From positions 62,001-126,000 of the forward strand of contig NZ_PIPQ01000002.1 in assembly GCF_003987015.1 (NCBI RefSeq): 64,000 bases of DNA, read 5' to 3'. Shown piece after piece: positions 1 to 8,619 of the stretch. Below the pieces are notes generated by a model. The model saw only the letters and a list, made by a program, of their open reading frames with translations. It had not been told where the DNA came from and ran no database searches. Origin of the DNA: Aliidiomarina taiwanensis (GTDB lineage Bacteria > Pseudomonadota > Gammaproteobacteria > Enterobacterales > Alteromonadaceae). Each line of letters opens with the position of its first letter. Position 1 is the first letter of the stretch. The translations under genes and the position numbers were made by a program.

Positions 1-1
1 C

Positions 2-1135
2 TATTTATTGGCCGTGTTTTTACGTATGTCCACCACGGGGCTTATTGCCCAAGCCTTTGGCGCGCAAGACATAAAGGCACAACGTCAGGTGTTCTTTGAC
101 GGCGCTTTGTTTGCCCTCGTGTTGGGTCTAGGTGTGCTGGCGCTCAGCCCGTTCTTGTTGCCTTTGGTTTGGCATGTGGTGGAAGCCTCAGGCCCATTGC
201 AAGAATTAACTGCACGCTACATTCAAATTCGGTTTTGGGGCGCCCCGGCAGCCATGCTCACCCTGGTGATGTTGGGCGTATTGCTAGGCCTGCAAAAAGC
301 CCGTCATGCCATGATATTAGTAATTGCCACCAACGCCATTAATGTGGTGGGCGACGTGGTGCTGATTATTGGCTTGGACATGAATGTCACCGGTGCTGCA
401 TTGGCAACAGTTCTAGCGGAGTGGGTGTCAGCTGGGCTGGGCTTGTACTTTGTTGCTCAGCATTTAGGCTTGAGGCGGAAAGACTTTCCTAAGGCAAGCC
501 TGAGCAGGCTGCGCGCCATGTTTCAACTCAACCGCGACATTTTTATACGCTCTATATTATTGCACGCCTGCATGGCCTTGATGACCATTTGGGCCAGTTA
601 CCAAGGCCAGCTGTATGTGGCCGCAAACGCGGTACTGCTTCAGTTCTTAACGCTTATTTCGTTAGGCTTAGACGGTGTCGCTTATTCAGCGGAAGCGCTT
701 ATTGGCGAGTCCAAAGGCAAGAAAGACAGTCAAGCTGGGCGTGTTTGGTTGCGGGTTTGTTTATTTTGGTCAGGCGTTTTTGCCGTAGCCTATGCGCTTG
801 TGTTTGCGTTGTTTGGTAGCGCTATTATCCAGCTGATCACGGACATCCCCGAAGTAATTGCCACCGCCCGAGTGTACTTGCCTTGGGTTGTGCTTCTGCC
901 TTTACTGGCCCATTGGAGTTACTTGTTTGACGGAGTTTTTATTGGGGTTTCAGCCAGTACCGCCATGCGTAACACCATGGCGACGGCAGCTTTTTGCGTG
1001 TACCTCCCTGTGTTGTGGCTGAGCCAAGAGTTAGGAAACCATGGTCTGTGGCTAGCGCTTTCCTGCTTTATGCTGGCGCGGGGTGTGGCACAGGCCTGGG
1101 TGTTGAAGCGACGTCAATTACTCCAGTTTGCCTAA
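2..1135 (+). CDS. dinF: MATE family efflux transporter, DinF type (5' end outside window)
   Basis: Multidrug/toxin exporter of the MATE family in the inner membrane. The reading frame is open to the left edge and the first visible residues (LRMSTTGLIAQAFGA) match the start of the conserved region following TM1 in DinF, so the true start lies upstream of the window. Several hydrophobic membrane segments follow to the stop at 1133-1135. In E. coli dinF is downstream of lexA in the same operon; here it faces lexA-sulA from the other side, so the association is kept but the orientation is not. Its stop overlaps the stop of the convergent Cox11-like gene by 4 bases. The family call is firm; the substrate is unknown. 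Confidence 0.85.
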   Translation, partial: YLLAVFLRMSTTGLIAQAFGAQDIKAQRQVFFDGALFALVLGLGVLALSPFLLPLVWHVVEASGPLQELTARYIQIRFWGAPAAMLTLVMLGVLLGLQKARHAMILVIATNAINVVGDVVLIIGLDMNVTGAALATVLAEWVSAGLGLYFVAQHLGLRRKDFPKASLSRLRAMFQLNRDIFIRSILLHACMALMTIWASYQGQLYVAANAVLLQFLTLISLGLDGVAYSAEALIGESKGKKDSQAGRVWLRVCLFWSGVFAVAYALVFALFGSAIIQLITDIPEVIATARVYLPWVVLLPLLAHWSYLFDGVFIGVSASTAMRNTMATAAFCVYLPVLWLSQELGNHGLWLALSCFMLARGVAQAWVLKRRQLLQFA

Positions 1136-1638
1136 GTGTCTGAAGCTTCGGTAAAAGAGAGGTGCTGCACTGAAAACTGTAATTCCACTTGTTCAACACG
1201 CGCAGGCATACCTTGGCTGAGCACAAAGGAAATGGGTACCTGCATACTGGCCTTCGGGTCTAACTGTAGGCGCTGAAAACAGGCGCAGGTCAGTTTATTC
1301 AGGTATAAATTGGCCACCCCAGGCCAAATACGGCTATTTAGCTCAAAGCTGACAGTTTGGGTGCTTGTATTGGTTAGGGTGATAAAGCTATACACAGGCT
1401 GACCAACCGCCAAATATTGCAGCGGTTGGTGTTGACCTAGGCGAACGACATGGTGGCTCTGTTCCTTAAATACAAAACGCATGGGGAGGCGTTTAGCAGT
1501 GTCAGCGATTGTTGGCAAGCTGTGGTCTAACAGGAAGTATTCGTCGCCGAGCGGCCTGTGCGGATAAAGAGGGAGCAGTGCATAGCCAACGGCAAAGAGC
1601 ATAACGGCCATTGCGACTCCGGGAATGATGCCTTTCAT
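1132..1638 (-). CDS. Cox11/CtaG-like copper chaperone domain protein, divergent
   Basis: Short protein (168 aa) with one N-terminal membrane segment (about residues 8-25) followed by a beta-rich periplasmic domain. The stretch NKLTCACFQRLQLDP aligns with the copper-binding NKI-CFCF-EQ-L-P signature of Cox11/CtaG, which delivers copper to the CuB site of haem-copper oxidases. The second signature residue is Ala instead of Phe, and the Cys normally just after the membrane helix is not seen. No oxidase genes lie nearby, so this is an orphan. A start at Met10 (about 1611) is an alternative, because GGAG lies just upstream of it while the first ATG has a poor ribosome site. Family assignment is moderate; copper transfer is inferred. 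Confidence 0.55.
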   Translation of the reverse strand: MKGIIPGVAMAVMLFAVGYALLPLYPHRPLGDEYFLLDHSLPTIADTAKRLPMRFVFKEQSHHVVRLGQHQPLQYLAVGQPVYSFITLTNTSTQTVSFELNSRIWPGVANLYLNKLTCACFQRLQLDPKASMQVPISFVLSQGMPARVEQVELQFSVQHLSFTEASDT

Positions 1639-1716
1639 AGCTTGCTGTACGCTTATGTGGGTGTGTTGCCATGAGTGTAGAGGCAGGCAGGGGGGAAAGG
1701 TAGTCCGCTAAAGCTG

Positions 1717-1745
1717 AAAAAAAAGGGGCTGCAGAGTACAGCCCC
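1717..1745 (-). terminator. Rho-independent terminator after sulA
   Basis: Read on the minus strand, a 7-bp GC-rich stem (GGGGCTG/CAGCCCC, 7-base loop) is followed by eight T. It lies 20 bases beyond the sulA stop and so ends the lexA-sulA transcript. Confidence 0.85.
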
Positions 1746-1764
1746 AACAAACACCCCATGGGGA

Positions 1765-2190
1765 TTAGTGGAGTTGGGGATTTGCTTCAGAGTTGGTAAA
1801 CACAAAGCTTAAGCTTTTGCTGTTTTTTGCTACCAATTGCAGGCGCTTTTCGTCACGCTCGCTGCAGTGAGGAAGCCAAGCAATAACCAACTGGCTGTTA
1901 TTTAACAGCAATGCTTGCTCTGTGGCCCATAGGGCGGTTTCTGATGAGTTTGGCGCGATGCAGCGAATACGCTCTTTATGAATACCGGCACGCTTTAATT
2001 GCTCGAGAAACTCAGCCGAGGGGCGGCCAATTAAGGTAACCCACTGGTTGTCCTGATGACGCATGCTACTGACCGCAGCCCATAATTGTTGGCTAGCCTC
2101 TTCATAGGAAGCTGTGGCTTTGGCTGGTGTTGGCTCGTGGCCCCACATGCCTGGGTGTAAGCGTTGTTTATTAGACAGAAAAAACTTCAT
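1765..2190 (-). CDS. sulA: SulA-like cell division inhibitor
   Basis: SOS-induced inhibitor that binds FtsZ and stops septation while DNA is being repaired. At 141 aa it is close to the usual 150-170. The central region ([21 protein letters not shown], then [35 protein letters not shown] in pieces) follows the SulA pattern of a RecA-like fold and ends with the conserved hydrophobic Phe-Val-Phe strand. Its ATG overlaps the lexA TGA (ATGA), which implies translational coupling. Pseudomonads and relatives also keep lexA-sulA as an operon. Sequence conservation is low, as usual for SulA; the position behind lexA is the main support. Confidence 0.8.
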   Translation of the reverse strand: MKFFLSNKQRLHPGMWGHEPTPAKATASYEEASQQLWAAVSSMRHQDNQWVTLIGRPSAEFLEQLKRAGIHKERIRCIAPNSSETALWATEQALLLNNSQLVIAWLPHCSERDEKRLQLVAKNSKSLSFVFTNSEANPQLH

Positions 2191-2807
2191 TGCAACCCTC
2201 CATTACGAATAACGCCAACAGCTAAGCCTTCAATGGTGAGCGGTTGATATTCTAGGTCCACCCGAATAATTGAAAACTCGTCGTTTTCAGGGTGAAGAAG
2301 AACAACACTGCCTTTCCGCTCAAACCGCTTCACTGTTACGTCATCTTCAATACGTGCGACCACCACTTGGCCGTTGCGTACTTCTTGTGTTTTATGTACG
2401 GCGAGCAAGTCGCCATCGAAAATACCAATGTCTTTCATGCTCATGCCCGACACACGCAGTAAGAAGTCTGCATGGGGGCTAAACATTTCCTGCTCCACTT
2501 TGTAGTGCGCTTCTATATGTTCTTGCGCTAAAATAGGTTCACCGGCGGCGACCCGACCAATTAATGGAAGCCCTTCAAACGCTTCCGGCTCTTCGTCGGC
2601 CAAAATACGAATGCCACGGGACGTACCAGGTACCATTTCTATGGCACCTTTTTTTGCTAATGCTTTTAAGTGTTCTTCAGCTGCATTCGGCGAACGAAAC
2701 CCAAGCTCTTTAGCAATTTCGGCTCGTGTAGGCGGCATACCCGTTGCTTCTATGTGGGTACGAATAAGCTCTAAAATTTCACTTTGTCTAGGTGTTAATG
2801 GTCGCAT
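2187..2807 (-). CDS. lexA: LexA repressor (SOS regulator)
   Basis: Represses the SOS regulon and cleaves itself when RecA is activated. The N-terminal winged helix-turn-helix (residues 1-70) is followed by the cleavage site Ala88-Gly89 in GRVAAGEP, catalytic Ser123 in SGMSM and Lys160 in VTVKRF. All lie four residues later than in E. coli (84/85, 119, 156). Length 206 aa against 202. Two LexA boxes lie directly upstream, so the operon is autoregulated and SulA is controlled with it. Nothing is anomalous. Confidence 0.97.
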   Translation of the reverse strand: MRPLTPRQSEILELIRTHIEATGMPPTRAEIAKELGFRSPNAAEEHLKALAKKGAIEMVPGTSRGIRILADEEPEAFEGLPLIGRVAAGEPILAQEHIEAHYKVEQEMFSPHADFLLRVSGMSMKDIGIFDGDLLAVHKTQEVRNGQVVVARIEDDVTVKRFERKGSVVLLHPENDEFSIIRVDLEYQPLTIEGLAVGVIRNGGLQ

Positions 2808-2814
2808 CGTCTCT

Positions 2815-2834
2815 GCCTGTTTATCTATACAGTG
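2815..2834. promoter_or_regulatory. LexA box 1 (SOS operator)
   Basis: CTGT-N8-ACAG (CTGTTTATCTATACAG at 2817-2832) lies ten bases upstream of the lexA start. It matches the gammaproteobacterial LexA palindrome exactly at the conserved tetranucleotides. Its centre is 20 bp from box 2, the same arrangement as the tandem E. coli lexA boxes (about 21 bp). Confidence 0.9.
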
Positions 2835-2854
2835 TGCTGTCAGTATATACAGTA
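2835..2854. promoter_or_regulatory. LexA box 2 (SOS operator) over the lexA -10
   Basis: CTGT-N8-ACAG (CTGTCAGTATATACAG at 2837-2852), a near-consensus LexA palindrome. It covers the predicted -10 (TATACT on the minus strand, 2842-2847), so bound LexA would block polymerase. Confidence 0.93.
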
Positions 2855-2869
2855 TTTTAACCTGTGCAA
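2842..2869 (-). promoter_or_regulatory. lexA-sulA sigma-70 promoter
   Basis: On the minus strand TTGCAC (2869-2864) is followed after 16 bases by TATACT (2847-2842). Both hexamers are close to consensus and the -10 lies inside LexA box 2, as expected for an autorepressed SOS promoter. Confidence 0.7.
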
Positions 2870-3023
2870 GTCACTGTTCAATAAAAACACAAAAAAGACG
2901 TTTAGTTTATCTGGCTGCGTGTACCACATGGAACGAACTAAGTGGTATCATGGTCCACAATATATGTGCCTTTGCGCAGCCTATAACCAGCTTCGTAAAG
3001 CTTCACTAACCGCATGGAACATT

Positions 3024-5498
3024 ATGAAAAAATCATCTTGGATGCAGCAGCTATTACGCTGGCCCATTCGCCTGGTAACGCGCTTTAAAGCCATTGCAGA
3101 CGAACATGACACAACACCTTCCGCCACAGACCACGTGGTGTATGTGATGCGAAGCCCGTCGGAAACGGACTTGTTGGTGGCGCAACGCGCAGCGGAAGAA
3201 TTACATCTGCCCGATCCCACGTCGCCTTTTATTATTAATGGCAAAGAGTTTCCCCGTGTTTTGTATGTGGCAGACGACCGAAACCGCTTAGAGTACGACC
3301 CTGTAGAGCCCTTTACTCAACTGCTTGAACTGCATCAAGAAAACCCAAACTTAAACGTGCTGATGCACCCAGTTGCTTTATTTTGGGGCCGCGAGCCGGG
3401 CAAAGACAGCCGCGACGGGCACACCATGGTGGCCGACGTAGAAGTGCCTGGAAAGTGGAAGAAGTTTTTGTTGGTGCTTTTTTCTGGTCGGAATATTTTG
3501 GTCCGCGTGTCGCAGCCTGTGAGCTTGCGTACCATGGCCGACATGGAGCGTGGCGGAACCGATGTGGCGCATAAGCTTTTACGCGTGGCGCGCACCCACT
3601 TTGCTCGCTTGCGCTATGCGGTGGCAGGGCCCAAACTGAGTGGGCGAGAAGAGATAATTAATGAACTGCTGCGTTTGCCAGCCATTAAAAAAGTCATTGA
3701 GGAAGAAGCCAAGACCAAGAAAATTAGCCTTGCAGAGGCTGAAAAAGTTGCCCACGGTTACTTACAAGAAATTGCAGCGGACTACCGAGACAGTTTGATC
3801 CGTTTTGGCGACCGCTTTTTTAGTTGGTTATGGACCAAAATTTACCGAGGCATTTCGGTGAAAAACAGTGAAAATATTCGCCGCTTAGCGCAGCAAGGGC
3901 ACGAGATTATTTACGTACCCTGCCACCGTAGCCACATGGACTACTTGTTACTTAGCTACATTATTTATAAAGAAGGATTAGTGCCGCCTCATATTGCAGC
4001 GGGCGTGAACCTAAACTTCTTCCCAATGGGGCCTATTTTCCGCCGTGGCGGTGCCTTTTTTATTCGCCGTAGTTTCCGTGGAAACAAGTTATACAGTGTG
4101 GTGTTCCGTGAATACTTAGGTCGTCTGTTCCAAAAGGGGTACGCTATCGAGTACTTCATGGAGGGTGGGCGCAGTCGTACGGGGCGTTTACTGCCACCTA
4201 AAACAGGTATGTTGGCCATGACCTTGCAAGGACAGCTTCGCGGCATTAACCGTCCAATAAGCTTAGTGCCTGTGTATGTGGGCTACGAGCATGTGATGGA
4301 AGTGAACACGTACCACAGTGAACTACGTGGCAAAAGCAAAGAAAAAGAGTCTTTTTTCCAAGTATTTGGCATTTTACGCAAGTTGCGTAATTTTGGTACG
4401 GGCTTTGTGACGTTTGGGGAGCCGGTGCGCTTATCGGAGTACTTAGACGAGTCGGCACCCAATTGGCGTGACTCTGTTACCTCGGGTACGGAGGAGCCAG
4501 CGCGCCCTCGTTGGTTAACGCCTACGGTAAACCAGCTAGCCGACACCATTATGCGCCGCATTAACAATGGTGCGGCGGTAAACAGCATTAACTTAACCGC
4601 CCTATGTTTGCTTAGTGCCGACAGAGAAACCTTGACCAAAGACGAGCTGGTAGCCCAAGTAGAAGCCTATATGGCGTTGCAAAAAGCGGTGCCTTATTCG
4701 GCAGACATTCACTTGCCTGAAGAAGCATTTGACGCCGAAGCCTACTGGCAGCACGCGGTGTCGATGGACAAGTTTCATGTACAGGAAGACTCCACCGGTG
4801 CTGTGGTTAGTCTAGATCATGGGCAAGCCCTGAGCATGACCTATTACCGCAACAACATTTTGCATGCGTTTATTATTCCAGCACTGATAGCCCGCTATGC
4901 CCGAGGGCATCAAAACTTTAACTTAGAGCAGGTGACGGCGTTTGTGGACAGCCTTTACCCGGTACTACAAGCGGAGCTTTATTTAGGCCGTGAACGTGAC
5001 GAGCTGCCAGAGTATGTAGCGGCCTTATGTGCCGCTTTTGTGGATATGGGCTGGTTATTTGAAACCGACACGGGCTTTGCCATACCAGGCCGTGAAACCC
5101 ATGCTTATGTACAGCTAGTGCTACTGGCCAATGCAGCGGGTGAAAGCTTGGCTCGCTATGCGGTGGTGCTGGAGCTATTGGAACAGTCCGATAGCTTGTC
5201 GCGAAACAATTTGGAACGCTTTAGTGAGCTGGTGGCAATACGGTTAGGCGCACGCCATGGCATTGACGCGCCGGAGTTTTACGACAAGAAAGTGTTTAGT
5301 GTGCTTATTGCCATGCTGAAAAGTGAAGGGTATGTGTCGATGGACTCAACGGGTGCTTATACCACAGACGAACGGACAGTGGCCCTTAGCCAGGAGCTAG
5401 ACAAATTACTGGGTAGCTCGATACAAATGACCATTCGCGAGTCGGCAAAGCGCCTGTTAACAGAACAGACGCAGCCGACCAGCCGAAGCGAAGACTAA
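3024..5498 (+). CDS. plsB: Glycerol-3-phosphate acyltransferase PlsB
   Basis: Inner-membrane enzyme that adds the first acyl chain (from acyl-ACP or acyl-CoA) to sn-glycerol 3-phosphate in phospholipid synthesis. The HX4D catalytic motif is His301-Asp306 in CHRSHMDYLLLSY, followed by the other GPAT blocks (GPIFRRGGAFFIRRSFRGNKLY, EGGRSRTGR in pieces). The chosen ATG gives 824 aa (E. coli 807) and an N-terminus MKKSSWMQQLLRWPIRL that aligns with the E. coli start. An in-frame GTG at 2832 would add 64 unrelated residues and run into the LexA operators, so it was rejected. Overlaps the convergent ubiA end by 4 bases. Confidence 0.97.
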   Translation: MKKSSWMQQLLRWPIRLVTRFKAIADEHDTTPSATDHVVYVMRSPSETDLLVAQRAAEELHLPDPTSPFIINGKEFPRVLYVADDRNRLEYDPVEPFTQLLELHQENPNLNVLMHPVALFWGREPGKDSRDGHTMVADVEVPGKWKKFLLVLFSGRNILVRVSQPVSLRTMADMERGGTDVAHKLLRVARTHFARLRYAVAGPKLSGREEIINELLRLPAIKKVIEEEAKTKKISLAEAEKVAHGYLQEIAADYRDSLIRFGDRFFSWLWTKIYRGISVKNSENIRRLAQQGHEIIYVPCHRSHMDYLLLSYIIYKEGLVPPHIAAGVNLNFFPMGPIFRRGGAFFIRRSFRGNKLYSVVFREYLGRLFQKGYAIEYFMEGGRSRTGRLLPPKTGMLAMTLQGQLRGINRPISLVPVYVGYEHVMEVNTYHSELRGKSKEKESFFQVFGILRKLRNFGTGFVTFGEPVRLSEYLDESAPNWRDSVTSGTEEPARPRWLTPTVNQLADTIMRRINNGAAVNSINLTALCLLSADRETLTKDELVAQVEAYMALQKAVPYSADIHLPEEAFDAEAYWQHAVSMDKFHVQEDSTGAVVSLDHGQALSMTYYRNNILHAFIIPALIARYARGHQNFNLEQVTAFVDSLYPVLQAELYLGRERDELPEYVAALCAAFVDMGWLFETDTGFAIPGRETHAYVQLVLLANAAGESLARYAVVLELLEQSDSLSRNNLERFSELVAIRLGARHGIDAPEFYDKKVFSVLIAMLKSEGYVSMDSTGAYTTDERTVALSQELDKLLGSSIQMTIRESAKRLLTEQTQPTSRSED

Positions 5499-6370
5499 AC
5501 CGAGGCTCCGAACGGGATAGGGAGCCAATAGTGCAACGCGAGTCCAAAGGCAAACACCATACCTGCATAATGGTTTTGTTGAAATGCCACGAAGCATTTA
5601 CTGGGCTCGCGCTTGCGAATGAGTTGCCACTGCCATACAAACATACCTGCCATTACAATTAACCCCGCCCAGTAAAAGGGCGTCGCGTCGATTAAACGGC
5701 CAACCCAGGCCAATAGCGCCACAGCAACCACTTGAAAGCCCGCAATAAACAACACGTCAAAACGGCCCGTTAATACAGCCGTGGACTTGATGCCAATGGC
5801 GAGGTCGTCTTCACGGTCGACCATGGCGTACTCAGTGTCGTAGGCGACTGTCCAAGCGAGGTTGGCTGCAAAGAGTAACCAACAAACCAAGGGTAAGCTT
5901 TGGCTGGTTGCTGCAAAAGCCATTGGAATGGCCATACTAAAAGCAAAACCCAGCACAAATTGGGGCCCGTGGGTCCATCGTTTGGTGAAGGGATACAAAA
6001 TGGCGACGGCCACAGCAACGAAAGACAATACGAGGGTGAGCTGGTTAAGCATCAGTACCAACAGAAACGCCAGGGCGATCAGCGCAAAGAAAAGAACAAG
6101 GGCTTCTGTGGACGTTACCTTGCCAGTGGCAAGAGGCCTTTCTTTGGTGCGACTAACATGGCCGTCTACCTTGCGGTCGGCAAAGTCATTGATAACACAC
6201 CCGGCAGAGCGCATTAAAAAAACACCTACGGCAAAAATAACCACCAAACGAACCGAAGGGTCACCGTTGCCCGCAATGAGCAGCGCCCAAAAGGTGGGCC
6301 ATGCCAATAACCAGGTGCCAATGGGTTTGTCTGTGCGCATAAGCGCACGGTAAGCTGCAAATCGAGTCAT
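5495..6370 (-). CDS. ubiA: 4-hydroxybenzoate octaprenyltransferase UbiA
   Basis: Membrane prenyltransferase joining the polyprenyl tail to 4-hydroxybenzoate, the second step of ubiquinone synthesis. The first aspartate-rich motif is NDFADRKVDGHVSRTKERPL and the second DTEYAMVDREDDLAIGIKST. DKPIGTWLLAWPTFWAL at the N-terminus is typical. It has about eight to nine hydrophobic segments and 291 aa (E. coli 290). It follows ubiC by 26 bases on the same strand, so the two form the usual ubiCA operon. Confidence 0.97.
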   Translation of the reverse strand: MTRFAAYRALMRTDKPIGTWLLAWPTFWALLIAGNGDPSVRLVVIFAVGVFLMRSAGCVINDFADRKVDGHVSRTKERPLATGKVTSTEALVLFFALIALAFLLVLMLNQLTLVLSFVAVAVAILYPFTKRWTHGPQFVLGFAFSMAIPMAFAATSQSLPLVCWLLFAANLAWTVAYDTEYAMVDREDDLAIGIKSTAVLTGRFDVLFIAGFQVVAVALLAWVGRLIDATPFYWAGLIVMAGMFVWQWQLIRKREPSKCFVAFQQNHYAGMVFAFGLALHYWLPIPFGASV

Positions 6371-6396
6371 GTGCGTGTCCTTCTGGCAAAAGTGAA

Positions 6397-6933
6397 CTAG
6401 GTGCTTCCCTTAGCATAGCAAGGGCTTGGTGAAAGAAACACTTCAGCAACGGAAATGGCGCCCTGTTGCAGGTGAAACAAGCGGCGGCGGCCCCATAAGG
6501 TTTCTTTTGTTTGGAAGTAACGGGTGTTTAACCGGCCTGGGCGAGTTTGTGGCCCAAAGGAAGCAACTTGAATGCGGCCTGGTTGAATACCTGCGCGGGT
6601 AAACAGTTGTTCGCCCAAGGGGTTGGTACCCATTTTGGCAAGGGTTTGGTCGGCAGCACTTAAAGCCGTAAGGGGAATGACCGAGCGGGCGTACACCCAG
6701 GGTGTTTGGTCGCAATGCAGTAGCACTTCACGCACCAAAGTGGGTGTGTTGGGGTTTATATCGAGAAAGTCCATTTCATGGGGCTGGCATGCTTGTTCGC
6801 GCTGAAATAGCAGCTCCACGTGGAAAGACTGGCTTAACCCTTTTAATTTTGCTGTCAGAGAGCCTGGGTCGAGCAACCAGCTACTGAGGTTGCCATGTAT
6901 TCGTTGAGCTGGCTCTTGCCAATTAGGTACCAT
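6397..6933 (-). CDS. ubiC: Chorismate lyase UbiC
   Basis: Converts chorismate to 4-hydroxybenzoate and pyruvate, the committed step of ubiquinone synthesis. Recognisable blocks: WVYARSVIPLTAL (with the substrate-binding Arg), NPLGEQLF, LWGRRRLF and the C-terminal VAEVFL carrying the conserved Glu. Length 178 aa (E. coli 165). First gene of ubiCA and divergent from the FliL-like gene. Confidence 0.93.
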   Translation of the reverse strand: MVPNWQEPAQRIHGNLSSWLLDPGSLTAKLKGLSQSFHVELLFQREQACQPHEMDFLDINPNTPTLVREVLLHCDQTPWVYARSVIPLTALSAADQTLAKMGTNPLGEQLFTRAGIQPGRIQVASFGPQTRPGRLNTRYFQTKETLWGRRRLFHLQQGAISVAEVFLSPSPCYAKGST

Positions 6934-7071
6934 AATAATTCTTGTCTCAAGTTTCTTTGCGGGTATGTTACCGTAGTTCTTATTCTACTTCAGTAGTAGG
7001 TGACGGTGCCGATAGATAAAGACACAGCACTTCAACGACATGGCTTTTTACTTTCAGTGTGGAACTCCATT

Positions 7072-7467
7072 ATGCGCACATACATTTTTGCTTTTCTTGC
7101 CGCCGCCAGCTTGCTTTTAAGCGCAGCTGTGCACGCTCAAAATGAAGCTTACTTTGGTTTTGAACCAGACATAGTGACCAACTATATATTACCCGACGAG
7201 CAGCGTAATTTAGGCTATGTACGTGTCACCATAGAGGTGATGGTACCAAGCGTGGAAGACTTAAAAACAATAGAGCACCACGAAGCCTTACTAAGAGACG
7301 CCTTTATTCGCATTTTGAGTAGCCAAGAGCGCGGGACTATCCGTACCTTGCAGGGGCGTGAAAACATTCGTAAAGCGTGTTTAGACCGGGCGCGGCAGCT
7401 GCTGACGCAAGAGGTGGGACAGCCCATAGTGAAAGACTTAATGTTTACCAAGTATCTGTATCAGTAG
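7072..7467 (+). CDS. FliL-like periplasmic protein
   Basis: A small secreted or membrane-anchored protein (131 aa) resembling the C-terminal domain of flagellar FliL. The N-terminus MRTYIFAFLAAASLLLSAAVHA-Q looks like a cleavable signal peptide, unlike the anchor of true FliL. The body (GYVRVTIEVMV, HHEALLRDAFIRILSSQ, FTKYLYQ in pieces) follows the FliL pattern of an acidic beta strand, helix and terminal FT strand. No flagellar genes are nearby; related stand-alone copies also sit next to ubiC in other marine gammaproteobacteria as far as I recall. An in-frame GTG at 7000 would put 24 residues before the signal peptide and was rejected. Function unknown. Confidence 0.7.
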   Translation: MRTYIFAFLAAASLLLSAAVHAQNEAYFGFEPDIVTNYILPDEQRNLGYVRVTIEVMVPSVEDLKTIEHHEALLRDAFIRILSSQERGTIRTLQGRENIRKACLDRARQLLTQEVGQPIVKDLMFTKYLYQ

Positions 7468-7490
7468 AAAAGGGCTTAGCGCTTAAGCCC
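7468..7490 (-). terminator. Hairpin at the fliL-like/glpG convergence
   Basis: GGGCTTA (7472-7478) pairs with TAAGCCC (7484-7490), and on the minus strand the stem is followed by TTTTC. It overlaps the glpG stop codon and may end the kbl-tdh-glpEG transcript. The T-run is short. Confidence 0.45.
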
Positions 7491-8279
7491 AAAGCGTACG
7501 AAAGCACCGGCCACCAGGCCAGAAATAAGGCCAGCCAGGTGTGCTTCATTCGCCATGTTAAGCGGCAGCGCTTCGGCAAAACCGATAAGCAACCAACCCA
7601 ACATAAAGGCAATAAGCATGGGGGGGAGCCACAAGGGGCCGCCACGCTTTGCACTCATAATGATAGCAAAACCAAACAAGCCGTAGACAACCCCAGACAA
7701 GCCTCCAAATAAGGGCCCTTGCCAGTAAAATTGCACCAGGTTAGAAGTAATAGCCGTAAACAAAAACAGGCCCACAAGCACCTTTGGCCCAAGGCTGAGC
7801 TCGATACGCCCGCCCAAGTACCACCACCAGAACAAATTAAACACCAGGTGCGTAGCACTAAAGTGTAAAAAAGCCGGCGTGACTAAGCGCCATGGCTCTG
7901 ACATGTCGAGCTGCGGAAAATTTGGGTGGGCTATCAGCAGGTAGCGTAAAGTGCCTTGCACATCCACAAGCTGTGCAATGGCAATAGCTAAAACCGCTAA
8001 AGCAATGAGAAAGGTGACCAAGCCAGCTTGCTTAGACAGGGTCTGCCACAGGGGTTTGAGGATGGACTGGGACTGCTCAGCAGGCGTTTCAAACTCCTCC
8101 GGGTGCTTGGCAATACGCAGCATCAGCTCGCGCGCGTGGGCTTCAAAAGCGGGTTGCAGTAGCCACAAGAAATAGCTGTTCTTCTCATAGGTTACTGAAA
8201 CAGGTATACCGTAACTTTGCAGTATGCTGTATACCCGTTTGATGTCCGCTTCCGACGTCGACTGTGCAAGCTTTTTCAT
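7476..8279 (-). CDS. glpG: Rhomboid intramembrane serine protease GlpG
   Basis: Cleaves transmembrane substrates within the inner membrane. The catalytic dyad is Ser195 in GGLSGVVYG and His247 in ANEAHLAG (S201/H254 in E. coli). The N-terminal cytoplasmic domain (about residues 1-75) precedes six hydrophobic segments. Length 267 aa (E. coli 276). It starts 12 bases after glpE and is the last gene of the kbl-tdh-glpE-glpG run. Confidence 0.95.
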   Translation of the reverse strand: MKKLAQSTSEADIKRVYSILQSYGIPVSVTYEKNSYFLWLLQPAFEAHARELMLRIAKHPEEFETPAEQSQSILKPLWQTLSKQAGLVTFLIALAVLAIAIAQLVDVQGTLRYLLIAHPNFPQLDMSEPWRLVTPAFLHFSATHLVFNLFWWWYLGGRIELSLGPKVLVGLFLFTAITSNLVQFYWQGPLFGGLSGVVYGLFGFAIIMSAKRGGPLWLPPMLIAFMLGWLLIGFAEALPLNMANEAHLAGLISGLVAGAFVRFGLKR

Positions 8280-8291
8280 GCTCAGACTACC

Positions 8292-8615
8292 TTATGCGCT
8301 TTCCAAGTGGTCGTTCGGGTAGGCTTCGAGCCACGCGGCCATGCCACCCGTTAGGCTATAGGCTTCACCTATGCCTTGCTCAAGCATGTATTGGGCGGCC
8401 TTTTGGCTGCTGACGCCGTGGTAACAAACCACAAGCACAGGTTTACCCGTATTCTCTTGAATAAACTCGCCAATATTGTCGTTGTTAAGGTTGATAGCTC
8501 CCTTTAGGTGTGACTTGGCGAAGTTTTGCGGATCACGAATGTCGGCGACGGCCAAACTGCCTTCATCGAGCTGCAGTTTGGCGTCTGCAAGCGTGATGTT
8601 TTGGAACTCTTTCAT
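8292..8615 (-). CDS. glpE: Thiosulfate sulfurtransferase GlpE (rhodanese)
   Basis: Single-domain cytoplasmic rhodanese of 107 aa, the size of E. coli GlpE (108). The active-site loop is CYHGVSSQ with catalytic Cys, following the sheet LVVCYHG; VADIRDPQNFAKSHLKGAINL is the substrate-side motif. It transfers sulfur from thiosulfate to an acceptor such as cyanide or thioredoxin. Here glpE-glpG follow tdh by only 4 bases rather than accompanying glpR/glpD. Confidence 0.93.
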   Translation of the reverse strand: MKEFQNITLADAKLQLDEGSLAVADIRDPQNFAKSHLKGAINLNNDNIGEFIQENTGKPVLVVCYHGVSSQKAAQYMLEQGIGEAYSLTGGMAAWLEAYPNDHLESA

Positions 8616-8619
8616 ACGG

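Noticed and set aside
1502-1759. 85-codon minus-strand frame overlapping the Cox11-like gene
   Set aside because: Crosses the sulA terminator and has no recognisable content.
2832-3023. In-frame N-terminal extension of plsB from a GTG
   Set aside because: It overlaps the LexA boxes and gives 64 residues unlike any PlsB start; the ATG at 3024 aligns with the E. coli N-terminus.
5862-6353. Plus-strand open frames over ubiA
   Set aside because: Antisense of a confident UbiA with both Asp motifs.
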